A stretch of DNA of 64,000 bases, from assembly GCF_963675165.1 (NCBI RefSeq), contig NC_087379.1, positions 3,600,201 to 3,664,200 on the forward strand, given 5' to 3'. Below, in pieces: positions 11,306-22,284 of this stretch. Under the pieces are notes generated by a model, which was given only the letters and a program-made list of their open reading frames with translations, was not told the DNA's origin and did no database searches. The first letter of the stretch is position 1. Every line of letters begins with the position of its first letter. The translations under genes and the position numbers were made by a program. The stretch comes from Halichondria panicea (taxonomy: Eukaryota > Porifera > Demospongiae > Suberitida > Halichondriidae).

Positions 11306-12060
11306 CTAAGTGATCCATTTACACATCATAATAAAATTATTGTAATCATTAATTTGTATGTACACATGTAGTAATCACGCATAATAACATCAAAACAAAA
11401 ATCCGTGATCAAAAGTCCTAGGTAATTGCCAAGGGGGAGGTTTACCTCTCAAAGTCCTAGGTAATTGCAAGGCGAATTCGCCTTGTGAAGAGCTTGGGTG
11501 AAACTGCAAGGGGGAGGTTTACCCCAAGATTAACAGCTAAATGTAAATCCTAGGTGAAAACAGTTCATGGTGAAAGCGATTTTCAAGTAAGTTGAAGGAA
11601 TGCTTCAGCTGTACAGAGCAACTCACTCTGCTTCTGTACCCTGCTTCTGTACCACCATAGTCCGCTAGCCTAAGTACAACTATAACATGACTGACCTGAT
11701 AACTCATGCCAACCCTTTTAATATAATTATACAGGTTATCACATGGAAAACCCTTGGCCATTGTGAATCTGTACCTCCCGTCATCAGACTCCTATGATGA
11801 TTTTATACGTGATAACTGCGTATGCATCTGAGGAGTCTTGACTTCATGCATTTTCAATGTCCACAATCACTTTTGATATTCATTTTTGATTATTACTACA
11901 ACAAATTTGATGTGTCTTCATTGTGATTGTTCATTGTGTTTCTAGCTACTGAATGTTGATGAATATCATGCATGGGATGGGCTATGATTGTATACGGTTT
12001 CCTTTATACGGTTTCCCTTATTTACGATGTCCTTGATATCGTCCTCGTCCACGTGACTTA
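11306..12060. other. Non-coding stretch with direct duplications
   Basis: No gene was seen. Two diverged copies of an approximately 45-bp block stand at about 11415-11460 and 11485-11525 (AAGGGGGAGGTTTACC, TCCTAGGTAATTGC). Short duplications such as TATACGGTTTCC (about 11991) are also present. Confidence 0.6.
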
Positions 12061-12075
12061 AACTTCAATTCAACT

Positions 12076-12320
12076 TTATATCTTTGCTCTTTTTCTCATT
12101 TCTTCCTCCCTTCGATCATCCACTTCCCTTTCTCTCTTCTTCATTCGTTCATCTTTTTCTAGCTTTTTCAACTTTCGATCCATCTGCATCACTTGTCTTT
12201 CCATTTTATCCTGCTTGCTTTTACTGTCCTTGATTCTTCTTTCTTGATCAATTAACATCAATTCCTTTTCACGCAAATCTACTTCTTTCTGTCTGAGAGC
12301 TGCCTCTTTCTTTTCCAGGT
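12076..12320 (-). CDS. Charged coiled-coil exon
   Basis: The minus strand is open from an exon border near 12320 (LEKKEAALRQKEVDLREKEL) to a stop at 12076. It is almost entirely Lys/Glu/Arg-rich heptad-like sequence (for example KLKKLEKDERMKKREREVDD) and ends RKRAKI. This is a long helical coiled coil, possibly with a basic nuclear-type tail. Such segments are common at the C-terminal end of Myb/SANT or transposon accessory proteins, but no partner domain is visible. The product is unknown. Confidence 0.35.
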
Positions 12321-12666
12321 TTGAACCCCATCCCCAGTCAACGCGTCATGATACTTTGTATCTGGCAGTCTCACTAAAGAAGGAGCACTTGGTCTATCGT
12401 CCATCTAGGTATGACTCTGTCTCAGTGTTCCTTTCTTGGACAATCTTACCACGTGGCTCTTTACTATACCTTCACGTGGCTCTTTACTATACCTTCAATG
12501 TTCACAAGGCAGTACTCCTCGTGGCCATTTACAGTTGGCTTCGATCGTGATAATCTTCTTCAATCCAAACGTAGATGGCTTCCAACTCAGCTGATAGCAC
12601 CGAAACGGAGTTTCAAAACATTGCCAGTTACACTGGGTGTGACTCCGCAAAAGTGACTCCGCAAAA

Positions 12667-13163
12667 GTGACTGGTGTTGTTGTCAACGTTAGCGACATGT
12701 CCCCATCGAAGAAAGGAACCGACTATTTTCATGCTACTTTACATGATGGGATTGAACAAACGAGGATTTTTGGCTTCCGAAAACGTCAAAGAGACCTTCT
12801 CAAAGAATTCGAAGAAAATGGCGAAACAGTGGACATATCAGCCTGTAAAATCAAAAAGAGCAAATTCGCAGAAGACTTTAATGTACAACTGGCAACAAAC
12901 ACAGCATTTACAACATCACCTCAAAAATTATTTATTGATCGCAATAAATTTTCCCCCAACAGTGATGTTCAGCTTTGTGATCTAGTGGAGTATCTTCTGT
13001 TATCAAAGTTCTACGACTAGAAAGCAAGGCTACTGTATCAGGTGGTCAATCATTACAGAATGTGAACAAAATAGTGCTGTGGAACGACGACATTGGAGAG
13101 TTAGAGGACGGCAAATGTTACCATCTCAAGCAAGTCGTAGTCAGAAAAATCGCTCCTAGATAA
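12667..13163 (+). pseudogene. RPA-like OB-fold protein
   Basis: The frame begins TGVVVNVSDMSPSKKGTDYF, followed by TRIFGF, RDLLKEFEENG, DISACKIKK and FNVQLATNTAF. The second part, one frame over, reads SSVIKVLRLESKATVSGGQS and IVLWNDDIGELEDGKCYHLK. The pattern resembles two consecutive single-stranded-DNA-binding OB folds of RPA1-like proteins. The frame change is near 12985. A 14-bp tandem duplication (GTGACTCCGCAAAA, 12639-12666) lies just before the first methionine. RPA-like proteins accompany PIF1 helicase in some Helitrons, and a PIF1 remnant is 1.4 kb upstream. A host gene fragment is the alternative. Confidence 0.5.
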
Positions 13164-13346
13164 GTCTTACATTATGGAGGTATCCTTTCTCAGGTCATTG
13201 CCTCTTTGACGAGTCCATAACAGGTCGATCTGCATGAACAGGTCTGCTGGAAGATTAATAATTAGTGACCATAAAGATTTTATCTCATGTGAATCACTAT
13301 ACATGTGAATCACTATACAAAAAAAGAACAGAGAAAGAATTGAGTC

Positions 13347-13589
13347 ATGGGAAATTGCCACCCGTACCCGTACTACATCGACTCCGACTTACGAGAGATC
13401 AGAAACTCCTTTCCTATTGGGTCGATAGTAAAGATGGGAGCTGAGGGAAAACAATTTTATTTTACAACAGCAGATAATACTGGAACACATTACTTTCCGA
13501 TGGGGTCTCAGAAAAAGGCCCAGAACTATTTAGTGAGGCTCAGCCAAACGTCCCAGTATCAACCCAGACTACACGTTGCTAGGATTTAG
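13347..13589 (+). CDS. Short ORF of unknown product
   Basis: An 80-codon frame (MGNCHPYPYYIDSDLREIRN, then VKMGAEGKQFYFTTADNTG) follows the RPA-like gene on the same strand. The composition looks coding-like and it could be a further exon of the preceding gene. No family was recognised and no splice site fixes its ends. Confidence 0.2.
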   Translation: MGNCHPYPYYIDSDLREIRNSFPIGSIVKMGAEGKQFYFTTADNTGTHYFPMGSQKKAQNYLVRLSQTSQYQPRLHVARI

Positions 13590-13875
13590 AGCACAAAAGA
13601 AGAAAACACGAAAGAAGCGGACAACAAAGAGCCAAGAAAGAAGGTTAAATTTAATTTAGTAAAAGTGTTGTAACTAGAACAGGACTGAGAAGAATATGAC
13701 TGAGAACTCACTGTACTGTTCTATTTACTGTGGTAGATCTCTGTTACAGGCCGGTACAAGTAAGCTTGCTCATGTAACAGTGACTAGAGAGTAACAGTGA
13801 CTAGAGAGATCAGCCACAGGATAGAATCTACCACAGAAGTCTACATGAGCTATAATATTACTCACCAGGTCCGTG

Positions 13876-14680
13876 TGTGTGTGTGTGTGTGTGTGGGCAC
13901 GCCGTGTTTGTGTGTGTGTGGTTTTTGTGTGTGTAGAGTGTGTGTGTGTTGGGGGGGTGTGTGTGTTGGGGGGGGGGCGGGGGTGCACGCCATGTGTGTG
14001 TTGGGGTGTGCATGCCGTGTTTGTGTGTGTGTTGGAGGGTGTGTTGGAGGGTGTGCAAGCTGTGTGTGTGGTGTGTGTGCCGTGTTTAATTTTTACTTTG
14101 TGTATGTGTGGAGGGGTGTGTGTTGTGTGTGTGTGGGGGGGTGTACGCCATGTGTGTGTTTGTGTGGTGGGGGTGTGCATGCCGTATGTCTGTGTGTGTG
14201 GGGGGTGTGCACGCCGTGTTTGTTTGTGTGTGTGGGGTGTTCACGCTGTGTTTAATTTGTGTGTGTGTGTGTGTGTGTGTGGGGAGGGGGTGTGTGTAGT
14301 GTGTGCAAGCCGTGTGTGTATAGGGGGTGTGTGTGTGTGTGTGGTGTGTGGTGTGATGCGATGCGATGCGATGCGTGGTGTGTGTGTGGTTGTGTGTGTG
14401 GTTATGTGTGTGTGTGGGGGGTGTGCACGCCGTGTGTGTGTGTGTGTGGGCACGCCATGTTTGTGTGCACGCCATGTGTGTGTGTGTGTGTGTGTGGGTA
14501 CGCCATGTTTGTGTGCACGCCGTGTTTATGTGTGTGTTCGGGGGGGGGGGTGTGCACGCCGTGTGTGTGTGGTATATGTGGTATATATGTTATGTGTTTG
14601 TGTTGTTTGTGTGTGTGTGGGGGGGGTGTGCACGCCGTGTGTGTGTGTGTGAGGAGGGGGTGTGCAGTGTGTGCTCACCT
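13876..14680. repeat. GT-rich minisatellite, unit with GTGCACGCCGTG
   Basis: About 800 bp of (GT)n is interrupted by G-runs and a recurring GTGCACGCCGTGT/GTGTGCAAGCCGTG motif, with GCGAT repeated four times at about 14355. Long open frames of Cys/Val or Thr/His are by-products of the dinucleotide composition and are not genes. The interrupting motif differs from that of the arrays at 41 and 52 kb. Confidence 0.9.
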
Positions 14681-15186
14681 TTGACCTCAAAGGAATTCTA
14701 TAAATGTTTAATTATCACATGACTGAAGACGTCATGATGATGCGTGTCCAACCTCCTCTCGGTTTTCCTTGTTGAGAGGATAATTCATCATCGACGTACT
14801 ATTTCTAGGTCATTGGAACAGTCTTCATGGGTCGCTAAGGGTCGCTAAGGAAGATGTGACTGTCTCTACTATCCAGTAAGTATGGCATGCAGTTCACTGT
14901 GTATTACTGCACATTCCCCCCTTTCAGATCATCACATACAAGCGACGCAACAAGAAGATTTGTCCATTTAATGTACGGTGCACAAGAGCATAAATCTCCA
15001 AAAAAATTTTTAGGGTACTCACCTTTGACCTGTTATAACTCGCAAACCGTAACTTTTACAATATTCAAATTGTTCTAAATAACCGTGAAAAATTAGAATT
15101 TTAGTGGTTGCTATAAAATGCTAAGCTTTTTTTTCTAAATCAAGCACACAGAATTTTGTTAGAGAAGTCTCTGTAGCTATTACAAG

Positions 15187-16680
15187 ATGCCTAAAACTAA
15201 GAGAAAGATCCATAGCAAGCAAGGGAAGCTAAGAAACTCAAGTTGTCCCAAAAAGAAGCCACTATCCCAGATGAACCGCCAGAGGAGCCAACCATACCCG
15301 TACCACCAGCACCACCAGCTTCTTCCAACTCAACTGAAACTCAGCCTCTCCTTGATGATGAAAAAATGAAAGATTATGTAGAAAAATGGACCAGTTCTTT
15401 GTCTCGAGATAATTTGAAGTCTTTGGCAATGACACTTCACTACGCGCTGGTTGTATTAAATGGTGTCAAGCAGACAGATGCCGCTAATCAAATTGCGAAC
15501 CTCATTTTAAGGAACGAAAGAACTGTGAGAGAATGGAAGTATTCTTTTTTCCAGCATGAAGGTTCTTTTCCTGATTCCCAGCAAGGCAAGTATCAACGTC
15601 AAGGACAAATCTGCAAGTAAATTTGTTCAAGACAATGCTGTTGTTAAAGGGAAGCCAAATTTAACTGCCGCAATATTTTGTCGTTGGGTGAATGAGCATC
15701 TGTTACCCAAAAGTACCCTTACTCCTGGCTAGATAAGTGTGCAAACAGCTCGTTTATGGCTGCACGAACTGGTCTTAGACCATCGACGGCTAGAGATGAT
15801 GTTATACAGCATCGAACAAAGTTCCTCTGCCAGCTTATTGTTGGAGGATTCCTCACACACGAGTTGGCACCAAACGTTGAAGCTAAAGAGGCATTCCAAC
15901 TGCAAAAAATATCCCAACTTTCAATGCTAATGAACTGCTACAATGCCTGAAAGTCAAGTTATTCGCAGGGGATCGGGCATAATGGTGTCCGATTTTGTAC
16001 TTGAACACGACGGATATTTGTGTTTAACGCAGGCAGAGTATGATGCAAACATTACAATGGGAGCGAGAACGAGAACACTCACTTCTGGAATATGGCGAAT
16101 CACGTGACGGATATTGGACTGGAAACAAATTTATGAAACAAATGGAAAGTGCGGTTAGAATTGCAGAGGATTATCGGCTCTTCTGGGTATTTGATCAAAG
16201 TGGTTGCCATATGGCCTTTGACGAGGATTCTCTAAACGTGAATCGCATGAACGCTGGACCTGGTGGTTCTGTACCTTGCATGCATGATACCACTTACAAA
16301 GGAAAGACGATGTACGTCACCAAAGAGGTCCGTAAAGATGGTTGTTTGGTCAGAATACCCAGAGGTTTAAGAGATATTCTGGAACAAAGGGGGCGGTACA
16401 CTCCCAAAATGAAATTAGCAGACATGTTGGCAAGCCATTCTGGAAAAATCGGTTACAATACTCTTTTTTCATACTCGTGGTCTGAACCCGATAGAACGTT
16501 GGCGAAGCGATACAATTACAACATTACCAGACTGCGAAAAAATACACCGACTGGTCTTGATAGTGTGTCCAATGAAAACATTACAAATTACTTTAGAAGA
16601 GCTAGAAACTATATGTATGGATACTTACTAGGGCAAAGCTGGAATTGAACTGGAAAAACTGATTAAAAAATACTCAAAAG
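15187..16680 (+). pseudogene. IS630/Tc1-mariner-like DDE transposase, broken
   Basis: The pieces run in order along the plus strand. The N-terminal part is MPKTKRKIHSKQGK (15187), then a proline-rich linker and NERTVREWKYSFF (about 15510-15550). NLTAAIFCRWVNEHLLPKS follows at about 15655, and VSDFVLEHDGYLCLTQAEYD at about 15980. RLFWVFDQSGCHMAF (about 16180-16225) carries the second acidic residue. The glutamate motif LNPIER is at 16482-16499, one frame away from the surrounding ORF. The C-terminus is FRRARNYMYGYLLG and then KEFKSHR. At least four frame changes and an internal stop (about 15730) show that it is dead. The DDE order and NPIE motif support the IS630-Tc1-mariner superfamily; the exact family is uncertain. 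No terminal repeats were found. Confidence 0.65.
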
Positions 16681-17177
16681 AATTCAAGTCGCATCGGTGA
16701 GTGCCAGAAACGGACTGAAAGTTTTTCTGACGAGAAATATATATCAAAGAATTTTTTTCTATAGATCTATAGTACTCTTACTTAACATTGTGTAGGTGTG
16801 AATTTTCATGCTTCTGTCATTGTAATATTCAAAGTATGTGTGATGAATATCATTAGTTTGTACTTCTCACCAACCACATGTGTCTATAGCTAAGTTTTAC
16901 TCTATAGGAATGTTGGCCATACACAGAGCATTGTGTGTACCAAATTTGGACATCATACCCTTAGAGGTACTCACGGTAGTGCAGTTTTTACAAATTTGAA
17001 GGGCGTGTCCAATGTTTTAACCCAAAAGTTATATATGGATACAAATTACCATATTGCGCAAATACAAATATGTCTCCATTGAGTTCCAGAACTCGAACAA
17101 AAAAAATTGGGTCCTAGACTTTTTTCTTAGCAATGTTACAACAGTTTTTGTAAACATTTTTCTTGCTTATAGTAAGC
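16681..17177. other. AT-rich non-coding stretch
   Basis: I see no gene, no long repeat and no clear terminus of the transposase to the left. The piggyBac-like MITE starts at 17182. Confidence 0.5.
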
Positions 17178-17181
17178 TTAA

Positions 17182-18077
17182 CCCTTTCCCGGCTTTAATT
17201 AAAACAAAATAATACAGAATTAATACATGTTTTTCTTTAAAAATCCATATCTTATGAACCATACATTGAAATCACTCGTAACTATTTCCTACAGGTAGCC
17301 CAGACCCCGGGGGTACCATGACATCATCATCGTTACCTAGCAACTGCCCACCCCCAACTAATTAGCGATTGTTTACAAACATTCACAATTATGTACACAA
17401 ACAATATTATACGAAGGCACAAAGTGCTATAGACACTAAGTAAGTGTTCTCAATGTTCTCACGGTGACATAGTTCGATCAGGATCTGCCGAAACTTCTCT
17501 GCGAGGTCGTATCAGCAGACGCCCTTTTCCCGGGAAACGTTCTTCACCTACACACACGTTTACAAGTTCAATGGTGGCTCATGATATCCACTGCTGTACT
17601 AACTAGCCTAAGCAAACATATACTGAAGCTATCCTGAAGCTATCAGTATACAGTATGTTTTACAAATGCTACTCTAGACTTACCAGATCCAGAAACTTGG
17701 TCCAGCTCCTTCAGGCTCCTCAGGCTCTTTATTTTTTAGCTTGAGGTAGCTTCCTACCTAGCTATGATCCCAGTCACTGTCCTCTCACTCTACAAGGCCA
17801 TGAGGATTGATATTCTCACTGTCTAGCAGCTCTAGAACCCCACTGAGGTTGTACTACAAAGATCTTGAAGTCATCATCAAACGGTCACTTTTCTTTCGAC
17901 CGTACTGCACAAAGTGTACCTCAAAGCAAGATGTTGAAAATACCATGTGAAAGAGCAGCTCAATGCGCATGTGCTGGTACCTACAGTGTGCGCATAGCTC
18001 CAACACAGCCAGCACAGCAAATTTTTGAAAAATCTCGGTCAGCTGGACGACATATGTCGTCCAAAGCCGGGAAAGGG
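17182..18077. mobile_element. piggyBac-like MITE, copy 1 (TTAA TSD)
   Basis: The element starts CCCTTTCCCGGCTTT (17182-17196) and ends with its exact reverse complement (18063-18077). It is flanked by TTAA on both sides (17178-17181 and 18078-18081). TTAA target sites with a CCC start are typical of piggyBac elements. It has no transposase gene. Related copies are at 53331-53662 (truncated) and 57510-58757. The interior shares TTTACAAGTTCAATGGTGGC and TTCTTTCGAC with both. Two short duplications (about 17620 and 17710) are inside. Confidence 0.8.
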
Positions 18078-18378
18078 TTAAGCTGGGTGTTAATGCTATT
18101 GTGCACCGTAGTTGTACTGTAAAATAACTATAGATTTCCGGCTACGAAGATCGAGGAACCCAAATGACCCACGGAAAGCTCCAACTTCAACAAATTGATT
18201 TTAACGATGAATATGTTATAGGATGACGTTTTTGTGAATGTTCAACTATTGGTGCTTCCATTGGACCACCACCTGTGACATCATCATGCTGTTAGAATAT
18301 GTGTACATTGAAAATATGTTAGGCATGAAACTATCTTATATGTTTGAGTTAAATGTTTGAGTTAAGATTGTTGTGCAA

Positions 18379-18817
18379 GGTTAAAAGAATTTTGTAAATT
18401 TATAGTAGCAAAATAATGATTGTTAGGCATTTATTTTTTGAGTTATGCTAGTTAAGGTCTGATTTTTGCGGAGCATGTACTAACTACAATAGTATACTTT
18501 TCATCTGCTTTTCATCTGTACTAACTTGTCTCTTTGTCAAAAGTGGTGTCCGTTTTGATGCTTTTTTCTGACGTAGGTTGACGTAGGTTACATCACAAAT
18601 TATCTTGTCGTTATTTGGTACTCATGTGATGTCAGGTGATGTCAGTCATAATGTGGATTGCTACGCAACAAAAACCAACCATTTTGGGCGACTGGTCTAG
18701 CTGTGAAAAGTATACTATATTGTAGTACATGCTCCATTGTAGTACATGCTCCTCAAAAATCAGACCTTAACTATTAACTAGCATAAACTCTACTATAAAT
18801 TTACAAAATTCTCAACC
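18379..18817. repeat. Foldback MITE
   Basis: The left arm GGTTAAAAGAATTTTGTAAA...AGTTAAGGTCTGATTTTTG...GAGCATGTACTA...AGTATACTTTTCA is matched in reverse complement at 18700-18817. Arms are about 120-135 bp with a central loop of about 185 bp. Extra short duplications (TTTTCATCTG, CATTGTAGTACATGCTCC) lie at the arm ends. No ORF was seen. Confidence 0.7.
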
Positions 18818-20526
18818 TACCAGTCAGAGGAGGTACGACATAGGTTGTGTCAAAAAATAAATCTACACTGATGGTGCCAAATGATGGTGCCAAAGTAGAA
18901 GGCTGCTGTGACGATCACTCTTGATTACTCATGCTCATTTTGTGCACCTTGATCCACTTTGTATGATCGCAACATGTGCCAGGTCAATGAGCATGCGCAA
19001 AATCATTTCGTGCAGTGGGCAAGAACTTGGAAATTAACAGCACTAGTATTATGTGAAGCTGATTCACAAACACTATTGGCATGGTCCGGTCCCCTTGAAC
19101 CAGAACTGTGTGGAGTAAGTACACACTGGTGGTATTCCGTGAAGGCAGGAGACGAGTGGTGGAAGGAGAATCTCAAAACAAACATTTGACACTGTTTGGA
19201 TGCCCTTACAGTACTACCTTATGGAGATTAGCAATACAGAATTTTATCACAGTTATTCGGTATCAGGTATCAGTCGTTCTGCTATTGCTAAGTTATTACC
19301 AAAGTGTGTGGAGATAGTATGATGTGTGGAGATAGTATGAAGGATGTAGTGCAAGGATTACTGGGGATTCCCTGGAGGATCACATTATACCTATAATTAA
19401 ACCTAAAGAAAGTGCATCAGACTAGTGGATTATTTTTAGATGGTTGGCCTTGGAAAAGTGCATGATGCTCGTGTGTTTGTTAATTCATCATTGGACGTAC
19501 CACTAGTAATTCTTGGAGACCCGTGGTTGATGAAACCTTTTGCAGACACAGAAAATAGCTAGGATGGAAGGATGGTGGGAAGATGGAAGATGGAGAGATG
19601 TTGAGAATGAATGCTTGTAATCGTTGTACATAATATCTGTGAAAGGAATGGAGACGCATCACCTTCTAGTATGTTCTCGTTCGGCTAGTATGATCTCGTT
19701 CGTCATCACATCACATCAGCCCTTCAGAAAGTGCACATTCCAGGAGTGCTGCACGGACAGACCAGCAAAACCGAGCTCGTGAAAAAGACTGCACACAGAC
19801 CCAGAAGGTCACATAACGTGCAGACACAGACAGCAGAAAATCAGCTATAGTAGACATGATTTATAATTATACATAATTAAGGAATTAAGGAGGATGTGCA
19901 AACAATTAAGATGTAGAATACATTCAGACTGAGTTATTTTTATATAAAATTCTGATCTCGGATAGTCGTATTGGATTTGGTCGATACTACTGTTTGGTCG
20001 ATACTACTGAAAGGAGGCTTACTCACTGACAAGCACATGGCAGACAGCAGGAGCCGCCCAACAAAAATCTGTATGTTCTTTCACAATTTTTCGGCACTGT
20101 CATCAACATTCGATCTCAACCTTTTAAAAGCTGTCGCTCTATGGAAAATGCCTGGACCATATAATGTTTTGCAATCTGTGTGTTTGCAATCTGTGTGTCA
20201 TTGTTATAATTAGGGGAAGATCCTAGGGGAAGATCCTAGGACACACATTCAGCTGGAGAGGACTCCTCTTGAACTATGCTTAGTTTTTGACATTGATGTT
20301 TAGTTAAATTGTCCCTTTTTCACCATACAAATTTGAAGCATAATTAATGATTGCTTTTAGTGCAAATAGGATAAATTCTCTCCTAAATTCTCTCCTATAG
20401 AGGCCCTCAGATAATATTAAGCATACCCCATATTATTATAGGAGAGATTATTATAGGAGAGACCCCCAGATTAGGCATTGTCCATAATTATTATTAGGAG
20501 AATCATAATTATCATAGGAAAGCATT
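18818..20526. other. Mostly non-coding; one possible exon
   Basis: A frame at 18974-19113 reads NEHAQNHFVQWARTWKLTAL and LAWSGPLEPELCG, and ends at a GTAAGT donor. It may be an exon of an unknown gene. The rest holds only short duplications, for example GGTCGATACTACTG at about 19980 and GGGGAAGATCCTAG at about 20213. Confidence 0.35.
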
Positions 20527-20979
20527 CTCAGGTACGTTAAGGACTGGGACCAGCAATTATTGCTTGCTGTATCAGCTAAAACGCAGCCACGCCCACGATT
20601 TTTAATATGTTTTTGTGTGTAGCTACTTATCTTTTTTAGTTCTAATTCCGGAGGTCTTGCTCTAAATTTTTAGTGTAGTAGGTAGTTCAAAGGTTTGTGC
20701 AGACTAATCAATCGGGAGGAAGCATGGTACTCTATGCAAAGTAAGTTATTAGCTTTTACATTAACAGCTAGAAAACTAGGTTTTTTGCAAAATCGACAGC
20801 TCCCTCCCGATTGAATAGTCTGCACAAAGCTTTGAACTACCTACTACACTAAAAATTTTGAGCTGAAAGGAAGGTTTAGACCTCCGAAATTAGAACTAAA
20901 AAAGATAAGTATCGTGGGCGTGGCTGCGTTTTAGCTGATTCAGCAATAAATGCTGGTCCCAGTCCTTAACCTACCTGAG
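20527..20979. mobile_element. Foldback MITE with about 180-200-bp arms
   Basis: The left end CTCAGGTACGTTAAGGACTG matches the right end CAGTCCTTAACCTACCTGAG. Pairing continues through ACGCAGCCACGCCCACGAT, CTTATCTTTTTTAGTTCTAA and AGTGTAGTAGGTAGTTCAAA on the left. The loop is about 60-75 bp, at 20730-20795. It carries no coding capacity. Target-site duplication was not resolved. Confidence 0.8.
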
Positions 20980-21107
20980 TTCTATAGGAGAGTATTAAAC
21001 CTCCCATATTATTATAATTATTATTTAGTGCCGAGAGTAGCTTTAGTGCCGAGAGTATAGAGTATATAATGCACATGCATTATAAAAATGCCTTATGTGA
21101 CAGTTTA

Positions 21108-21399
21108 TGTGACAGGCTCTGGGAAAACAGACCAATTGGAGCGGATATTGGTATTGAGCAATAGCCAGATTTATAGTCATAACTTTTTTCTGGCTTATGG
21201 CTTATAGTTATTTACAGTCTTTCTACTACCCCTCCGCAAAATCTGATGCTAAGCAGCCTGAGTGGGCGTTTCTCAATACTGCTGTTTTACAACTTCGAGT
21301 TTCCAACGCGCATAACTCCGTGCAAACTAAGCAAAGCTGCATAGGCAATCCTTTGCTCTATCATCTGGTATATAGATCGCAAAAATTATAGCTTGCGCC
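21108..21399. mobile_element. TA-type MITE family A, truncated copy
   Basis: It begins TGTGACAGGCTCTGGGAAAA after a TA and contains CAGACCAATTGG. Its interior, through GCGATCTATATACCAGATGA in the opposite sense, matches the copy at 23867-24232 in reverse orientation. The right end stops after GCTTGCGCC without the terminal repeat. Immediately outside the left end, TATGTGACAG is partly duplicated. Confidence 0.65.
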
Positions 21400-21999
21400 G
21401 TTATCCTATATACTTCTGGCCGCTACAACAACCAACAATTTCGTATAAAATTAAAACTACGCCAACGAAGCTGTACAGTATCTTATTAGCAATGTATTCC
21501 AGATTGCAGGTGGCACTGCGTTGTACCTCCCTAAACAGAGATATGTGCCACTTTATATAAGTGCCAAAGAAGAAGATAGCCGTGTTCAAGTTGTCTCAGA
21601 TTAAGTTGGTTCACTCCACTCGTATACTTTACTGACCCTTGGCCCTGATGGGTGCACCCTTCAGCCTAATGGAAATGATGGAAATGAGTAGGTACACCGT
21701 CTCAGGTGTATTAAGGCATGTCCAGAATCAAGAACAGCCAACGTCACATATATCAAAAAGTATTCAATATTAAACATAGTAATTGCACATTTTGTTTTGT
21801 CATAATAATTTAAGTTTCCTTAATGAAAAAAAGATCATGTGACTATCATGTGACCAATTAACATGAAATTTCCTTGTAAAACTAAATTATAAAAAAACCA
21901 TTTGTTCCAGCTTAGTTAGATCCTATCTTTTCTTGGAATCCTGATGTACATATCATATACTGATGAAATCCTGCTGTGCAAAAGCAGATTCATAGGTAA

Positions 22000-22281
22000 G
22001 GCCACTCCAAGTGATACTCTGGTTTCTGGTCCACCGCCCGCATCAGATTTTATTCTTGGATTTCTATCTCATTATTGGATTTCTATCCCATTATTTCTAC
22101 TACGCATGCGCATAATGGTCCATGTGGTACAAAATAGTGTGATAATGATATTCATTTGCAAAATAATGAAATTCATAAGGTGAAATTGATAATGACATAA
22201 TGAGAAATGAGAAAAGCCGCCCGCCCGCATGCAATTAGAAAAACTTCAGGACCAGAAACCAGAGTGTCACTTGGAGTGGCC
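22000..22281. mobile_element. Harbinger-like MITE (TAA TSD)
   Basis: The 282-bp element has terminal inverted repeats GGCCACTCCAAGTGA...CTCTGGTTTCTGGTCC (about 34 bp, one mismatch). TAA stands on both sides (21997-21999 and 22282-22284). A three-base TWA target site with a GGC start fits PIF/Harbinger-type MITEs. No ORF was recognised. Confidence 0.75.
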
Positions 22282-22284
22282 TAA

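Noticed and set aside
12321-12345. GGTTTGAACCCC resembling a tRNA B box
   Set aside because: No matching A box, acceptor stem or cloverleaf could be built around it.
13797-14722. Long Cys/Val-rich and His/Thr-rich frames
   Set aside because: They are by-products of the GT minisatellite.
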